DNA of 41,239 nt from Melioribacter sp. (lineage in GTDB: Bacteria; Bacteroidota; Ignavibacteria; Ignavibacteriales; Melioribacteraceae), in the NCBI GenBank assembly GCA_003155655.1, contig PMDS01000087.1:13866-55104 (forward strand). The letters are read 5' to 3'. Position numbers and translations under genes: made by a program. Positions 7,829 through 16,764 of the stretch are shown here, piece by piece. Each line of letters opens with the position of its first letter. The stretch's first letter is position 1. Under the pieces are notes generated by a model. The model searched no databases and was not told the DNA's origin. It worked only from the letters and a program-made list of their open reading frames with translations.

Positions 7829-8074
7829 ATGAACAAAGGTTTTGTTTGTAGAATTATTGGCGTATTCCTGATAATAATATCAATACTAATGTTACTTCTC
7901 ATTTCAAATATTTCTAAACTTGAAACGGTTACTTCCGGTTTCTTTTTAGGATTAGGAATTGGTTTGCTTGCATCCGGAGAAAATGTTCTTTCGTACTGGA
8001 AATCTATTTTTAAAAATAATAGCGCAATATTACCAGCAAATCAAAACGACTGCAGTAAATATTATAGCGTTTGA
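7829..8074 (+). CDS. small two-helix membrane protein
   Basis: An 81-residue protein with two membrane segments (about 7-26 and 37-53, GFFLGLGIGLLASG) and a polar tail. TAAGGA precedes the ATG. It follows the 75-residue membrane gene closely. No family was recognised. Pairs of tiny hydrophobic genes are frequent in cassette arrays. Confidence 0.6.
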   Translation: MNKGFVCRIIGVFLIIISILMLLLISNISKLETVTSGFFLGLGIGLLASGENVLSYWKSIFKNNSAILPANQNDCSKYYSV

Positions 8075-8084
8075 TAGATTATTG

Positions 8085-8216
8085 GTATTTATTATAAAAG
8101 CAAATTGCTCTTTGAATGTTGTTAAATAAACAAAGTAATTAATAAATTATTGGTGTTGACTTTTTAATGTTGAATTGTAATTCTGGGTCTGCTTATCGGC
8201 AGTGCAGATAGGGCGC
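8085..8216 (+). other. attC-like site 5, body and degraded right arm
   Basis: The body block AAATTGCTCTTTGAATGT, then TTAATAAATTATTGGTGTTG, matches sites 7 and 8. The right arm CTGGGTCTGCTTATCGGCAG is similar to site 3. No clear core bases are seen at either end. Confidence 0.35.
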
Positions 8217-8238
8217 AAGATTCAATGTTGGAGGAATT

Positions 8239-8652
8239 ATGAAATACGTATTTATTAGTATAACAATATTGTCTCTGATTGTTGGATGTAAGAATGACGA
8301 ACCTATTTTAAATGAAAGCAATAAAAATCAGACACAATACAGAATTACACAAGGTGCGTGTGGTAGTGTAATTTATCAAGAAAAAATTGGGACAAATTTT
8401 GAGAGCGCTTACAATGAATTGGAAAAACGAGAAACAGAATATTTCTCGAAATATTGTCCCGATGAGCCTTGCTATGATGTAGAACTAGATTATTATCAAA
8501 TTAAGGTTGTAGATGAGAATAATATTATACCAAGAGAACAGTTTTTTGCTATTCGTGTTCTTAATAAACATACAAATATGTTGTTGCATTCGGTTAGTGA
8601 GGTTATAACTAACAACGGGAATCTATATAAAATTTCATGGTGTCTTGATTAA
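8239..8652 (+). CDS. small hypothetical lipoprotein
   Basis: A 137-residue protein with a lipobox (LIVGC, Cys17) and four more cysteines in the mature part (ACGSV, KYCPDEPCYD, SWCLD), so disulfides are likely. GGAGGAATT precedes the ATG. The sequence is mixed alpha/beta with no known motif. It is flanked by attC-like sequence on both sides. Confidence 0.7.
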   Translation: MKYVFISITILSLIVGCKNDEPILNESNKNQTQYRITQGACGSVIYQEKIGTNFESAYNELEKRETEYFSKYCPDEPCYDVELDYYQIKVVDENNIIPREQFFAIRVLNKHTNMLLHSVSEVITNNGNLYKISWCLD

Positions 8653-8662
8653 AAGTTTTAGC

Positions 8663-8692
8663 GCCCTAACCCGTGCCTCAACAACGGACGCT
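8663..8692 (+). other. attC-like site 6, 5' part
   Basis: GCCCTAAC (8663-8670) followed by CCGTGCCTCAACAACGGACG is the most classical-looking left end in the window. No matching right end occurs before the next gene, so the site appears truncated where the two-component genes begin. Confidence 0.4.
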
Positions 8693-8799
8693 TCTTAGAT
8701 ACGGTCATACTGTCCAAAAGACTCCTAAGGAGAGTCGAATTAGGTTTTACTATTCGAAATTAGTTTGTTGTGTAAAGTTGATTTGTAAAATAAAACTGA

Positions 8800-8828
8800 C
8801 CCGCCATTAAGATTGGCGGGCAGGTTTT
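8800..8828. terminator. hairpin, possible terminator
   Basis: CCCGCCA (8800-8806) pairs with TGGCGGG (8814-8820) and is followed by CAGGTTTT. The T run is short. It may equally be one of the CCTGCC-type palindromic repeats of this genome. Confidence 0.35.
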
Positions 8829-8944
8829 AAAAATAAAGTCGCGTTGAATATTTATTCCGAATATGGTTAGTAAAATAAATGCTAAAAAAAGAAATAGCTT
8901 TTTTTAATAATTATCACTAAAATATTTTCATTATTATTTTTAAC

Positions 8945-10066
8945 ATGTCATTTAGATGGATAATTAATAGAATGACTGAAAAAAGTAGCTCTCGCGTTCA
9001 GATATCCGGTGAATACTCCAAGCCACAAATTACAAAACAAGGTGTCACTATTGTAATTAGTGCCTGGCTCATCTATACCCTTCTTGAAGTTCTTCCACAT
9101 GCTCTAAAACCTCACCATATTCCTTTCTTTTCCATATTGTTTTGGGAAACATGTCATAGTGCAGTGAAGTTTATTACAAGCGTGCCTATCTGGTTCATCG
9201 TGATTCGTTGGATGTACAAGAAACGATGGTATTGGAAGGTTCTTGCGCATATTGTCTTTTTTCCCGCGTATGGAATTTTGAACAGCGCCTATCAGTATTA
9301 TATTGAAGTGTGGTTTAAAAGCGGATTGTACGGTATACCAATACAAAATGTTATTAGTTGGATTTTGTACTTCAATTTACTCTCTTATATCATACAATTT
9401 GCAATCTACCATGGTTATGAAAATCTCAAGGAACTGCGCATTAAAGAAAGGATCGCAATGCAATTGTCAGCACTTCAGAAAGAACAAGAGCTTGCAACAT
9501 TGAAATCGCAAATTAATCCCCATTTTCTTTTTAATACTCTCAATAGCATTAGTGCAATGGCATCGACAGATGCTGAAGGAACGCGTACAATGATTGCACA
9601 ACTTGCCGATTTGCTTAGACACGTGATAGAAGGTTCTAAGGATGACCGCATACCTTTAAAAGAGGAACTACAATTTGTTAAAGATTATATTGATTTGGAA
9701 TCGATAAGAATGGGAGAGCGACTGACAACCGAGTTTCAGGTTGACCAATCACTAGCTAAATTTCCAATACCCCCGATGATCATCCAACCACTTGTTGAGA
9801 ATGCAATTAAGCATGGAATTTCACCGCTCAGAGAAGGGGGGAAAGTAACCGTTCAAATTAATAAGAACAAAAATACAGTTGTATTTCGAGTAACCGATAC
9901 GGGTGTTGGTTTAAACTCTACCGACCCCTTATCGAAAGCGAGCGGCATCGGTTTGAAAAACATAGATTCCCGCTTGCATATAATTTACGGTGAATCAGCA
10001 AGGCTTAAAATAAGTTCAAGCAAGAATTCAGGATGTGAAATTACTTTTTCACTACCTTTAAAATGA
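8945..10066 (+). CDS. LytS/YehU-type membrane histidine kinase
   Basis: A 373-residue sensor kinase. About four membrane helices lie in residues 33-155, with almost no periplasmic domain. A coiled linker (162-187) follows. The His_kinase domain has QINPHFLFN with the phospho-acceptor His193. A HATPase_c domain has LVENAIKHG (N box) and DTGVGL, GIGLKN (G boxes). It autophosphorylates and passes phosphate to the LytTR regulator encoded by the next gene, which overlaps by 4 bases (ATGA). The signal is unknown. The start at 8945 lacks a clear ribosome site; ATG 8972 is an alternative. Confidence 0.9.
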   Translation: MSFRWIINRMTEKSSSRVQISGEYSKPQITKQGVTIVISAWLIYTLLEVLPHALKPHHIPFFSILFWETCHSAVKFITSVPIWFIVIRWMYKKRWYWKVLAHIVFFPAYGILNSAYQYYIEVWFKSGLYGIPIQNVISWILYFNLLSYIIQFAIYHGYENLKELRIKERIAMQLSALQKEQELATLKSQINPHFLFNTLNSISAMASTDAEGTRTMIAQLADLLRHVIEGSKDDRIPLKEELQFVKDYIDLESIRMGERLTTEFQVDQSLAKFPIPPMIIQPLVENAIKHGISPLREGGKVTVQINKNKNTVVFRVTDTGVGLNSTDPLSKASGIGLKNIDSRLHIIYGESARLKISSSKNSGCEITFSLPLK

Positions 10067-10815
10067 AAACTAATATTACTACAATAATAGCTGATGACGA
10101 GCATTTAGCGCGGCAGATGATCAAAGAATATCTCCAGGATTTTCCCGAGATAAAAATAGTTGGAGAGTGCAAAAACGGTGAACAAGCAGTAAAAGCAATC
10201 AATGAAAATAAACCTGATGTGGTTTTTCTGGATATCCACATGCCAAGTATGAACGGATTTGAAGTTCTAGAGCACATAGATATAATGCCTCATATCATTT
10301 TCACAACAGCATATAGCGATTATGCAATTAAAGCATTCGAGGTAAATGCAGTTGATTATCTACTCAAGCCATACGATAAGAAAAGATTTTCTAAAGCTAT
10401 TCAAAAAATAATTTCCCGGAGTGCAGAATCCAATAACGAGATAGAAAAAATTTTGCGTGTATTGCAACAATCAAAGCAGCCGGAAGATTATCCAAAACGT
10501 ATTTTTGTACATATTGGAAAGAAGATTATTTCGGTTTTGGTGGAGGATATTTTATGGATTGAAGCGCAAGGAGACTATACCCAACTTCACACCAATAGAG
10601 GTATTTATCTCTGTAATTTGAGCATGAATGCACTCGAACAAAGAATAGATTCCAATAGGTTTATACGTGTACATCGCTCATACATAATTGCAATTGATTC
10701 AATCGAGCAGCTTATTAGAGATGGTGATGGAGGATTAATAGCTTTATTAAAGGATAAATCAAAGATAAAAGTTAGCCGGTCTTATGCAGCGAAGTTAAGA
10801 AAGGATATCTGGTAA
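10063..10815 (+). CDS. LytTR-family response regulator
   Basis: A 250-residue regulator. The receiver domain (about 5-120) has acidic pair Asp11/Asp12, phospho-acceptor Asp57 in FLDIHMPSMNG, Thr81 and Lys102 in LLKPYD. The LytTR DNA-binding domain (about 147-250) has DILWIEAQGDYTQLHT and NRFIRVHRSYI. The start overlaps the kinase stop, so the two are translated together. Its likely targets include nearby genes such as the secreted protein at 11489, but no clear paired LytTR site was identified. Confidence 0.93.
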   Translation: MKTNITTIIADDEHLARQMIKEYLQDFPEIKIVGECKNGEQAVKAINENKPDVVFLDIHMPSMNGFEVLEHIDIMPHIIFTTAYSDYAIKAFEVNAVDYLLKPYDKKRFSKAIQKIISRSAESNNEIEKILRVLQQSKQPEDYPKRIFVHIGKKIISVLVEDILWIEAQGDYTQLHTNRGIYLCNLSMNALEQRIDSNRFIRVHRSYIIAIDSIEQLIRDGDGGLIALLKDKSKIKVSRSYAAKLRKDIW

Positions 10816-11177
10816 TTCTTTATTTGAAAAATATTCCTTGCGTATTATCATTCCTATTTCTCCTCATTAGTTATCTTATCATTACTCTTTCTTTATTTGT
10901 TAATGTTTAATATTTAAGCAGGATCCGGAAAATCGATATGTGGTATTTTATAGTTTCAAGGGCAATAAAATATTATTCTCCGCATTTGGGCGATTTATTC
11001 TGCAATTCAACGGAAATCAATTAACATTTTAGAAAATATGTCGTATACTTTGCATAGATAATGTTAAAGGTAAGGATATACTATGTTGAACTGTATAGAT
11101 TAATCCAGGATGTTTAATCTTTTTGAAATGCTTTATAGTAAGAATTTCTTTGACCGGCGGGTAATTTGATTTAATAA
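10816..11177. other. AT-rich spacer, nothing recognised
   Basis: About 360 bases between the regulator gene and MITE copy 2. No reading frame of useful length, no strong hairpin and no shared repeat was seen. It could hold the promoter of the type IX-secreted gene. Confidence 0.5.
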
Positions 11178-11393
11178 CTCACGTTACGCAAAAACGGTAT
11201 TTACATCAATTGATTTTAAAACTTCATAGCAAAGCATGCTTTCATATTTTCGAGTTCATTATGAAGATGTAAGTAAATAACGAAATTATGTTTTCATTGA
11301 ACAAAGGGTTGGGCTAAAGCCCGGATTTTTTTACTTGGTTAAACTCCACGTCCTGAAGGACATGGTTATAAATTAAATTATGCGTAACGTGAG
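11178..11393. mobile_element. MITE copy 2 (216 bp)
   Basis: The ends CTCACGTTACGCA and TGCGTAACGTGAG are exact 13-bp inverted repeats. Target duplications are TTAATAA at 11171-11177 and 11394-11400. Internal hairpins are GGGCTAAAGCCC and CACGTCCTGAAGGAC. This is the simplest copy and best reference for the family. It lies about 90 bp upstream of the 605-residue secreted protein gene. Confidence 0.85.
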
Positions 11394-11488
11394 TTAATAA
11401 GTTCTGTTTGAAGGGCTAAATGTTAATTGATTTAATATAGACAAGCATTTTTAAAATATCACTAACATGATATCAATAGGAGGTTATT

Positions 11489-13306
11489 ATGAAGAAATTA
11501 TTTTTATTTTTTACCTTTATAATTATTCTAATACCACTGCACAAAGCTCTTTCCCAAACTCTCAATAATTATATCTCGTCGGTAAAAGGAGATACTCTTG
11601 TTATTAAAGATTATTATGACATTAATCATCATGCAAACTCTTTATACGAGGCTATGCGCCTGGATACCGTCAATGTTCCGGCAAGCCGTGTTTATGAACT
11701 AAAGGCAAATGGGTATTATCCGCTCGAAAAAAACCCCACTACTCTTAGAAATACCGTTATTGCCGGTGAAGACAATTCAATTTTAGTAAAAAATGGAAAT
11801 GTAAATTCACGTCCTCCGCTTATCTGTGGAACTGATTCAACGAATGGAATTCCTTTCCCCAATGCTGCCGCAATAAATGTGACTCACGATCTTACAGTAA
11901 AAAATTGCAATATAATTGCGCTGTCACCGAAGGGATTTGTGAGTTATAGCATTATAAATCCAATAAGCGCAAATTTAAAAATAACTTTTGATAATTGTTT
12001 GGTTGAACACTTATCGAAAGATTTCCTTTTAATCAATCAGGCAAATTATAATGTGACTTTAAGAAACTGTTATTTTGTAAATATGAACGGATGGGCTTGC
12101 AGACGTAGCGGCGGTGTATTTGATTGTTTAAGCGAATTGGACACCTTGCTTGTTGAAAACTGTACACACATTATGGCTCAAGGAAGTGTTTATAGATTGA
12201 GAGACTATTTAGTTTCAAATCATTCTTTTCATATCAAGAAAGTAATTTTCAATCATAATACTTTTGTAAACTGTGCCGGTTATACATTTATGAATCCTGG
12301 TTACCAAAGCAACGTAAGTCTCACTAATAACATGTTTATAAATTGCAATATCCAGCCATATTCTAATTTCATTTTTACACATGATTTAGGTGAAGTTGAT
12401 CCGGCTAACCTTCCTATGGGTCTTGTTAATGTCTACCCTGATAGCGCCGATGTCGCTAACAATACGCCGAGAAAATTCTTATGCCAAAATAATCTTGTCT
12501 ACTGGGATCCTTCGCTTGCAAATATTGCATCGACATTGAATGCTAATGCGATTGATGGTCTAACTAATTGGCGCTCACAAATGATTATTATGAATACTAG
12601 AACCGATAGTATGTTCAAACATTTGGGACATTATAATACAACGCCTTATTCATATTTAGTTACGGATACCTGGAAAAACCAGCTACCAACATTTATCAAT
12701 TCAAAAGATCTGCTTACAACCCAGCTGGCAAATCTAAAAGCTTTTGCTATTGACATAATGGATTCAACTAAATTTACTACAGTATTGCCAACCTGGCGTT
12801 TGATCAACACAGGTTCGGACGGGTATTTTAAATCCGACTGGCCAATACCTGTAGACCTTTCTTATAGTGATGCCAATCTATTAACTGGCGGCATGGGTGG
12901 TTTCCCCATTGGTGATTTGAATTGGTTTCCTGATAAGAAAACTCAGTGGTTAGTACAAAAAACAGCTGAGTATAGTAATTTAAATATTGCATTAAATTCC
13001 GGTAGACTCGTTACTGCCGTTCAATATCAAAGTAGTCTTCCTGCCGAATTCAAACTGATGCAAAACTATCCGAATCCATTTAACCCAACAACGAGAATAA
13101 ATTATCAACTTCCACTCATTAGTAAAGTATCAATAAAAGTATTTGATATTCTTGGAAGAGAAATTGCAACTCTTGTTAATGAAGAACAACCGGCTGGAAA
13201 TCATGAAATAATATTCGATGGTAATAAACTTACAAGTGGAATATATTTTTATAGAATGCAGTCCGGAGATTTTGTCCAAACAAAAAAATTAATATTATTG
13301 AAATAA
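11489..13306 (+). CDS. type IX-secreted right-handed beta-helix protein
   Basis: A 605-residue protein. The signal peptide ends near residue 22 (ALSQ). The middle (about 75-300) has many short strands with regularly placed Asn and Cys (LTVKNCNIIA, VTLRNCYFVN, LLVENCTHIM, VSLTNNMFIN), typical of parallel beta-helix (pectate-lyase-like) folds. The end, from about residue 525, is a Por-secretion/type A sorting domain: NYPNPFNPTTRINY, VFDILGREI, then FYRMQSGDF and KKLILLK. It should cross the outer membrane by type IX secretion and be surface-bound or released. Enzyme activity is not shown; a polysaccharide-binding or adhesive role is possible. A strong AGGAGG precedes the ATG, and a terminator follows. 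Confidence 0.88.
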   Translation: MKKLFLFFTFIIILIPLHKALSQTLNNYISSVKGDTLVIKDYYDINHHANSLYEAMRLDTVNVPASRVYELKANGYYPLEKNPTTLRNTVIAGEDNSILVKNGNVNSRPPLICGTDSTNGIPFPNAAAINVTHDLTVKNCNIIALSPKGFVSYSIINPISANLKITFDNCLVEHLSKDFLLINQANYNVTLRNCYFVNMNGWACRRSGGVFDCLSELDTLLVENCTHIMAQGSVYRLRDYLVSNHSFHIKKVIFNHNTFVNCAGYTFMNPGYQSNVSLTNNMFINCNIQPYSNFIFTHDLGEVDPANLPMGLVNVYPDSADVANNTPRKFLCQNNLVYWDPSLANIASTLNANAIDGLTNWRSQMIIMNTRTDSMFKHLGHYNTTPYSYLVTDTWKNQLPTFINSKDLLTTQLANLKAFAIDIMDSTKFTTVLPTWRLINTGSDGYFKSDWPIPVDLSYSDANLLTGGMGGFPIGDLNWFPDKKTQWLVQKTAEYSNLNIALNSGRLVTAVQYQSSLPAEFKLMQNYPNPFNPTTRINYQLPLISKVSIKVFDILGREIATLVNEEQPAGNHEIIFDGNKLTSGIYFYRMQSGDFVQTKKLILLK

Positions 13307-13362
13307 ATATTTAAAAGCTGCCGCATTCTTTTTTAAGCTTGCCACGGTGTACCGTAGCAACT

Positions 13363-13400
13363 AAACCTCCGAGGTCTCTCACTACTTCGGAGGTTTTCTT
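13363..13400 (+). terminator. rho-independent terminator
   Basis: AAACCTCCGAGGT (13363-13375) pairs with ACTTCGGAGGTTT (13384-13396) with one mismatch and is followed by TCTTT. It closes the type IX-secreted protein gene. Confidence 0.8.
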
Positions 13401-13441
13401 TAAAATTCATATATCACTTTCCTGGGCAGTCACAGCTTGCT

Positions 13442-13560
13442 AATGCTGTCAGGTTAACAAAAATAACTCATCCCCTTAGTCCCCTTCTCTTGATAAGAGA
13501 AGGGGAAACAGGGGTTGAGTTCATATGAATAATATACAGTGTAACTAACCTGACAGCATT
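13442..13560. mobile_element. 119-bp element with 15-bp inverted ends
   Basis: AATGCTGTCAGGTTA (13442-13456) is the exact reverse complement of TAACCTGACAGCATT (13546-13560). Inside is a second palindrome, CCCCTTCTCTT/AAGAGAAGGGG within ACTCATCCCC...GGGGTTGAGT. No target duplication was found. The end motif GCTGTCAG(G/A)TT also begins repeat P copy 2 at 13614, only 54 bases away. The remainder of the 13307-13884 spacer is the terminator and repeat P. Confidence 0.6.
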
Positions 13561-13615
13561 GGGGACAGTGGTGAGATCTTTGCCACTGTGGGTCCTTGCA
13601 ATTCACGTCTCAACG

Positions 13616-13870
13616 CTGTCAGATTGAATATCAATCGGTTGAAAAATCAATAAAAAATTATTGACTCCTTCCAATGTAAAAATTAAATTGAAAACGAATT
13701 TGAAATATTTTCGTGAATCCTCTTTTGCAGCGGGAATAAATAAAATAATATAGATTTCCTTTCCCTTTCCGGTATGAAACAGTTAGACAATCATCCTTAT
13801 TAAAATAGATAAGAAAAGCGCAATTGTATTTTTGTTACTCAAAAAAATCGAGTTCGGTTTAAGTAATAGT
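13616..13870 (+). repeat. repeat P, copy 2
   Basis: Second copy of the 255-bp repeat. TTGACT is at 13661-13666 and TAAATT at 13684-13689 (17-base spacing). The left hairpin GATTGA-ATA-TCAATC is perfect here. The right end runs to within about 15 bases of the AbiGi-like gene start, so any transcript from it would read straight into that gene. Confidence 0.75.
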
Positions 13871-13884
13871 TATATGCTAAAAAT

Positions 13885-14610
13885 ATGAATCCGAAAAAAA
13901 GAGAAGATTTCTCAAAATTTATTGTGCACTTAACCAGAGAATATGATAATGTCTCTGCAGAAGATAATCTTATAAATATTATCGATACTAAAAAAATAGA
14001 AGCAAGAAATTATCATTGTTTATTTGCACCACTTATTAAAAAATCCTCTTTTTCACTACCATTACAAAATAAATTTAAGACGGTATGTTTTACAGAAATC
14101 TCCTTAAATCAGATAAATAAAATAGTTGGGATAATCCCAAGAAGGAAAATTCAGCTTCAGCCTTACGGTTTAGTGTTTTGGCGTCATCATCTTCTAGAAA
14201 AAGGAGCTAATCCTGCTTTATACATAAACGGTAGTGGCGATTTAAAAAAATATCTATTAAGTAAATTTAATGAGCAGTTTAAAAGTATTAATACATTTAA
14301 GAGATTATCGGAAAATGATTGTTACTCTAATGAGATTACAAACTATTACTCATTGATTAATATTATTCAAAATAATCACGACTTTTCTTGGGAAAGAGAA
14401 TGGCGTTTCAATGGTAATTATAATTTTCTATATAAAGAATTAGTTGCCATCATAGTAAAGAATCCCGATTCATTTATTGATAACTGTAGTAATCATTTGT
14501 CGGTAAAGAAAATCGAATATATAAAAAGGATTCCAATAATAAATCCAAATTGGAATTACGAGGAAATAGTAGAATCATTTGCTTTATCTATCTGGCAATG
14601 TCGCATATAA
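13885..14610 (+). CDS. AbiGi / DUF2971-like protein
   Basis: A 241-residue soluble protein. It begins with KFIVHLTREYDN, then shows L-x-x-I-I-x-x-x-x-I-x-A, VCFTEISL, PYGLVFWRHHLLEKGANPALYI and WEREWRFNG. This order (FVHLTR, CFTE, YGLxF, P-x-x-Y, EREWR) resembles AbiGi and DUF2971-type proteins associated with phage resistance or toxin systems. The molecular activity of that group is not settled, and the assignment here is by eye. It starts at ATG 13885 without a strong ribosome site, just behind repeat P copy 2, and an attC-like site begins at its stop codon. No partner toxin or antitoxin is adjacent. Confidence 0.55.
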   Translation: MNPKKREDFSKFIVHLTREYDNVSAEDNLINIIDTKKIEARNYHCLFAPLIKKSSFSLPLQNKFKTVCFTEISLNQINKIVGIIPRRKIQLQPYGLVFWRHHLLEKGANPALYINGSGDLKKYLLSKFNEQFKSINTFKRLSENDCYSNEITNYYSLINIIQNNHDFSWEREWRFNGNYNFLYKELVAIIVKNPDSFIDNCSNHLSVKKIEYIKRIPIINPNWNYEEIVESFALSIWQCRI

Positions 14611-14792
14611 CCCATAACTCAAAGCGACTTCTTTAAACGTAGCGACATTTTACAAGTTTTAGAGTTACCTTGTAAAAGTAAATTGCTCTTTAAATGTAGT
14701 TAAGTAAACGAAGTATTTAATAAATATTGGCGTTGACTTTTCAGTGTTGTATTGTTGTTCTGGGTGGCGCTTTAGTTACCACGCTGTTATGG
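14605..14792 (+). other. attC-like site 7, complete
   Basis: The left end CATATAACCCATAACTCAAAGCG overlaps the stop codon of the upstream gene. The right arm GGCGCTTTAGTTACCACGCT ends in GTTATGG (14786-14792). The reverse complement of the right arm (CATAAC...GTAACTAAAGCGCC) aligns with the left (ATAACCCATAACTCAAAGCG), with an insertion as in attC bulges. The body carries TTGCTCTTTAAATGTAG and TAATAAATATTGGCGTTG. Confidence 0.6.
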
Positions 14793-14817
14793 CGAAAGAA
14801 AGCAAGGAATAGGTTAA

Positions 14818-15300
14818 ATGACTTATATTAAATTTTTATCCTCTTTGAGCAAGTATTTAGGTTATATGATTCTTAGTACATCTGGAATTGTTTATGTCCA
14901 ACGAATACTATTCGAACCCATAGAAAAAGTTGCAACATTAGCATTTACTGCAATTGCAACAATTGGAGCTCTTTCAGCATTATGCTTTTCTTATGTATCC
15001 TGCATTTTTAATGAAAATGATAAAAATTCTGGTATATATTCTGGCGAAAAATTTCTTCATTCTACTTTATTAATTATCCAGACACTATTTATTAAATATG
15101 TTGCAGATCAAGTTTTATTTCTCGAAATGGTAAAAACTGTTCCTTGGTTTAAAACAACTATCTCAATTATAACCGGTTCAATTATACTTTGGATTGGAAC
15201 TAGCGCTGTAACTTTAGCTGCACTAGGTTTTGACACTCTTAATAAAACACTTTGGTCACATTATGTTAAAAATGCAAGTAAGAATTTAAATAAAGAGTAA
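14818..15300 (+). CDS. hypothetical four-helix membrane protein
   Basis: A 160-residue protein with about four membrane segments (near 12-30, 38-58, 82-102 and 112-137), which is not a recognised family. It begins MTYIKFLSSLSKY and has a charged C-terminal tail (KNASKNLNKE). AAGGAAT precedes the ATG. It is alone between two attC-like sites, which fits a cassette gene. No motif suggests a function. Confidence 0.65.
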   Translation: MTYIKFLSSLSKYLGYMILSTSGIVYVQRILFEPIEKVATLAFTAIATIGALSALCFSYVSCIFNENDKNSGIYSGEKFLHSTLLIIQTLFIKYVADQVLFLEMVKTVPWFKTTISIITGSIILWIGTSAVTLAALGFDTLNKTLWSHYVKNASKNLNKE

Positions 15301-15306
15301 TTTACA

Positions 15307-15513
15307 CCCTAACAAGCAATTCAAAGCGACTGCTTTAAAAGTTGTAGCATTTGTGTAACAGTAAGGTTGCGGAGAAGAAATAAATTGCTTTTTAAGTATA
15401 GTGAACAAAATAAATTTATAAATAATTATTGGCGTTGGTTTTCTTCCGAAGGAATCTCTTCGGGAAAAGTTGCATTGCTGTTCTGGACTGCCAGTTAACG
15501 GCATCGTCCTTAG
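15307..15513 (+). other. attC-like site 8, near complete
   Basis: The left core CCCTAAC is followed by AAGCAATTCAAAGCGACTGC. The right arm is CTGGACTGCCAGTTAACGGC and the end is CGTCCTTAGG. The reverse complement of the right end (CCTAAGGACG) aligns with the left CCTAACAAGC. A hairpin CTTCCGAAGG...CTTCGGGAAAAG lies in the body. Right-end core bases deviate from GTTRRRY. Confidence 0.5.
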
Positions 15514-15538
15514 GTGTTTGATAAAACAGAGAATATCA

Positions 15539-16762
15539 ATGAAAATTAAATCATTTTATGAGCAAGATTTTTCAGACTTTACTTTTAGATTTTCAGATCA
15601 AATAAAAAGTGAGATTGAACAAAAAGGTAAAGAATACGTTCTTAATGTTAGTGAGGAAGAGTTTAAGAATTATCTAGTTAGTCAATTCGAACTTGTTCCC
15701 TTGGAAATAATAAAGGATACAGAAGAAATAAATAAGCCAAAAGTCCAATTAGAAGATTATGAAGATGGATTTGGGAGAAGGATGCAAAAAAGAGAAGTAT
15801 ATGTATTTACAGTATCATATTCATTTACTGGAACTTCTTTTTTGTTTCGATTAAAACCAAGCACATGGACAGTAACTACCAATGAAATAGAAGTTGATGA
15901 AACAAATAATATTGTCTCATTTAGTTTCAAGTTGTATGAAAAGGACCCACATAAATTTGAACAGACTAAAAATCATGAATATCATGATGCCTTTGTGAAT
16001 ATTACTAATCTTAATAAAGAAGTTGAAAATTGGAATCGACAAATCAAGGGTATGGTTGAGAATCAATTTAATTCCTTAAAAGAAAAGTATATAAAAGAAG
16101 ATGTATTTTTCCAAGCTATAAAAGTTAAAGTCAATACTGCAACAAAAACAATTTTTGATGCACCATCTGTTAAAAGAAAGATTATTCCACAATTACCTAA
16201 AGTAACAGATAAAATGTTTGTCTTTGAACCAAGTTTGAATGTTGGCATTTATGAAGATATTTTAAAAATACTTTATGAAACTGGCAAGAATCTTGAGAAG
16301 AAACCTTCACTGTATATTGGGAAAGGTGAGGAAGCTTTAAGAGACTTCTTCTTGGTATTCCTTGAAACGAGATATGATGGTGTTACTGCAACTGGTGAAA
16401 CATTTAATAGAGGTGGCAGAACTGATATTTTATTAAAAGATTCTAAAGACAGTTCTAACATCTTTGTTGCAGAATGCAAAATATGGCACGGTATTTCGGA
16501 ATATCAAAAAGCTATTGATCAATTGTTTGAAAATTATCTTACTTGGCGAGATTCTAAAGTTGCAATTATGATATTTGTTAAAAATAAAGAGTTTTCAAAA
16601 ATTCTCTCTGAAATAAAAGAAGATACACCTAAACATAAGTTGTATTCAAAAACAATTGGTAAGCGCGGCGAATCTTCATTTTCATATTTGTTTCATTTGC
16701 CACAAGACAATGATAAAAAGGTATTTCTTGAAATTATTCTTTTCCATTTTGATAAAGAATAA
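15539..16762 (+). CDS. PD-(D/E)xK nuclease-domain protein, possible stand-alone defence gene
   Basis: A 407-residue soluble protein. The N-terminal 240 residues are mixed alpha/beta and not recognised. The C-terminal part (about 255-400) reads as a restriction-endonuclease-like fold: helix EEALRDFFLVFLE (Glu265), GRTDILL (Asp296), then AECKIW (Glu312, Lys314), the D...ExK set needed for metal-dependent DNA cleavage. No methylase or specificity subunit is nearby, so it is not an ordinary restriction-modification gene. The frame extends upstream to 15470, but that part overlies attC-like site 8; ATG 15539 is chosen. It could act alone against invading DNA or be a repair nuclease. Confidence 0.7.
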   Translation: MKIKSFYEQDFSDFTFRFSDQIKSEIEQKGKEYVLNVSEEEFKNYLVSQFELVPLEIIKDTEEINKPKVQLEDYEDGFGRRMQKREVYVFTVSYSFTGTSFLFRLKPSTWTVTTNEIEVDETNNIVSFSFKLYEKDPHKFEQTKNHEYHDAFVNITNLNKEVENWNRQIKGMVENQFNSLKEKYIKEDVFFQAIKVKVNTATKTIFDAPSVKRKIIPQLPKVTDKMFVFEPSLNVGIYEDILKILYETGKNLEKKPSLYIGKGEEALRDFFLVFLETRYDGVTATGETFNRGGRTDILLKDSKDSSNIFVAECKIWHGISEYQKAIDQLFENYLTWRDSKVAIMIFVKNKEFSKILSEIKEDTPKHKLYSKTIGKRGESSFSYLFHLPQDNDKKVFLEIILFHFDKE

Positions 16763-16764
16763 AT

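Noticed and set aside
11280-11365. GGGCTAAAGCCC and CACGTCCTGAAGGAC hairpins as transcription terminators
   Set aside because: They recur at the same internal positions in all three MITE copies, so they belong to the element. Only the first is followed by a T run, and only in copy 2.
15470-15538. Upstream extension of the nuclease gene
   Set aside because: It lies in attC-like site 8, and its peptide (MHCCSGLPVNG...) is unlike the rest of the protein.
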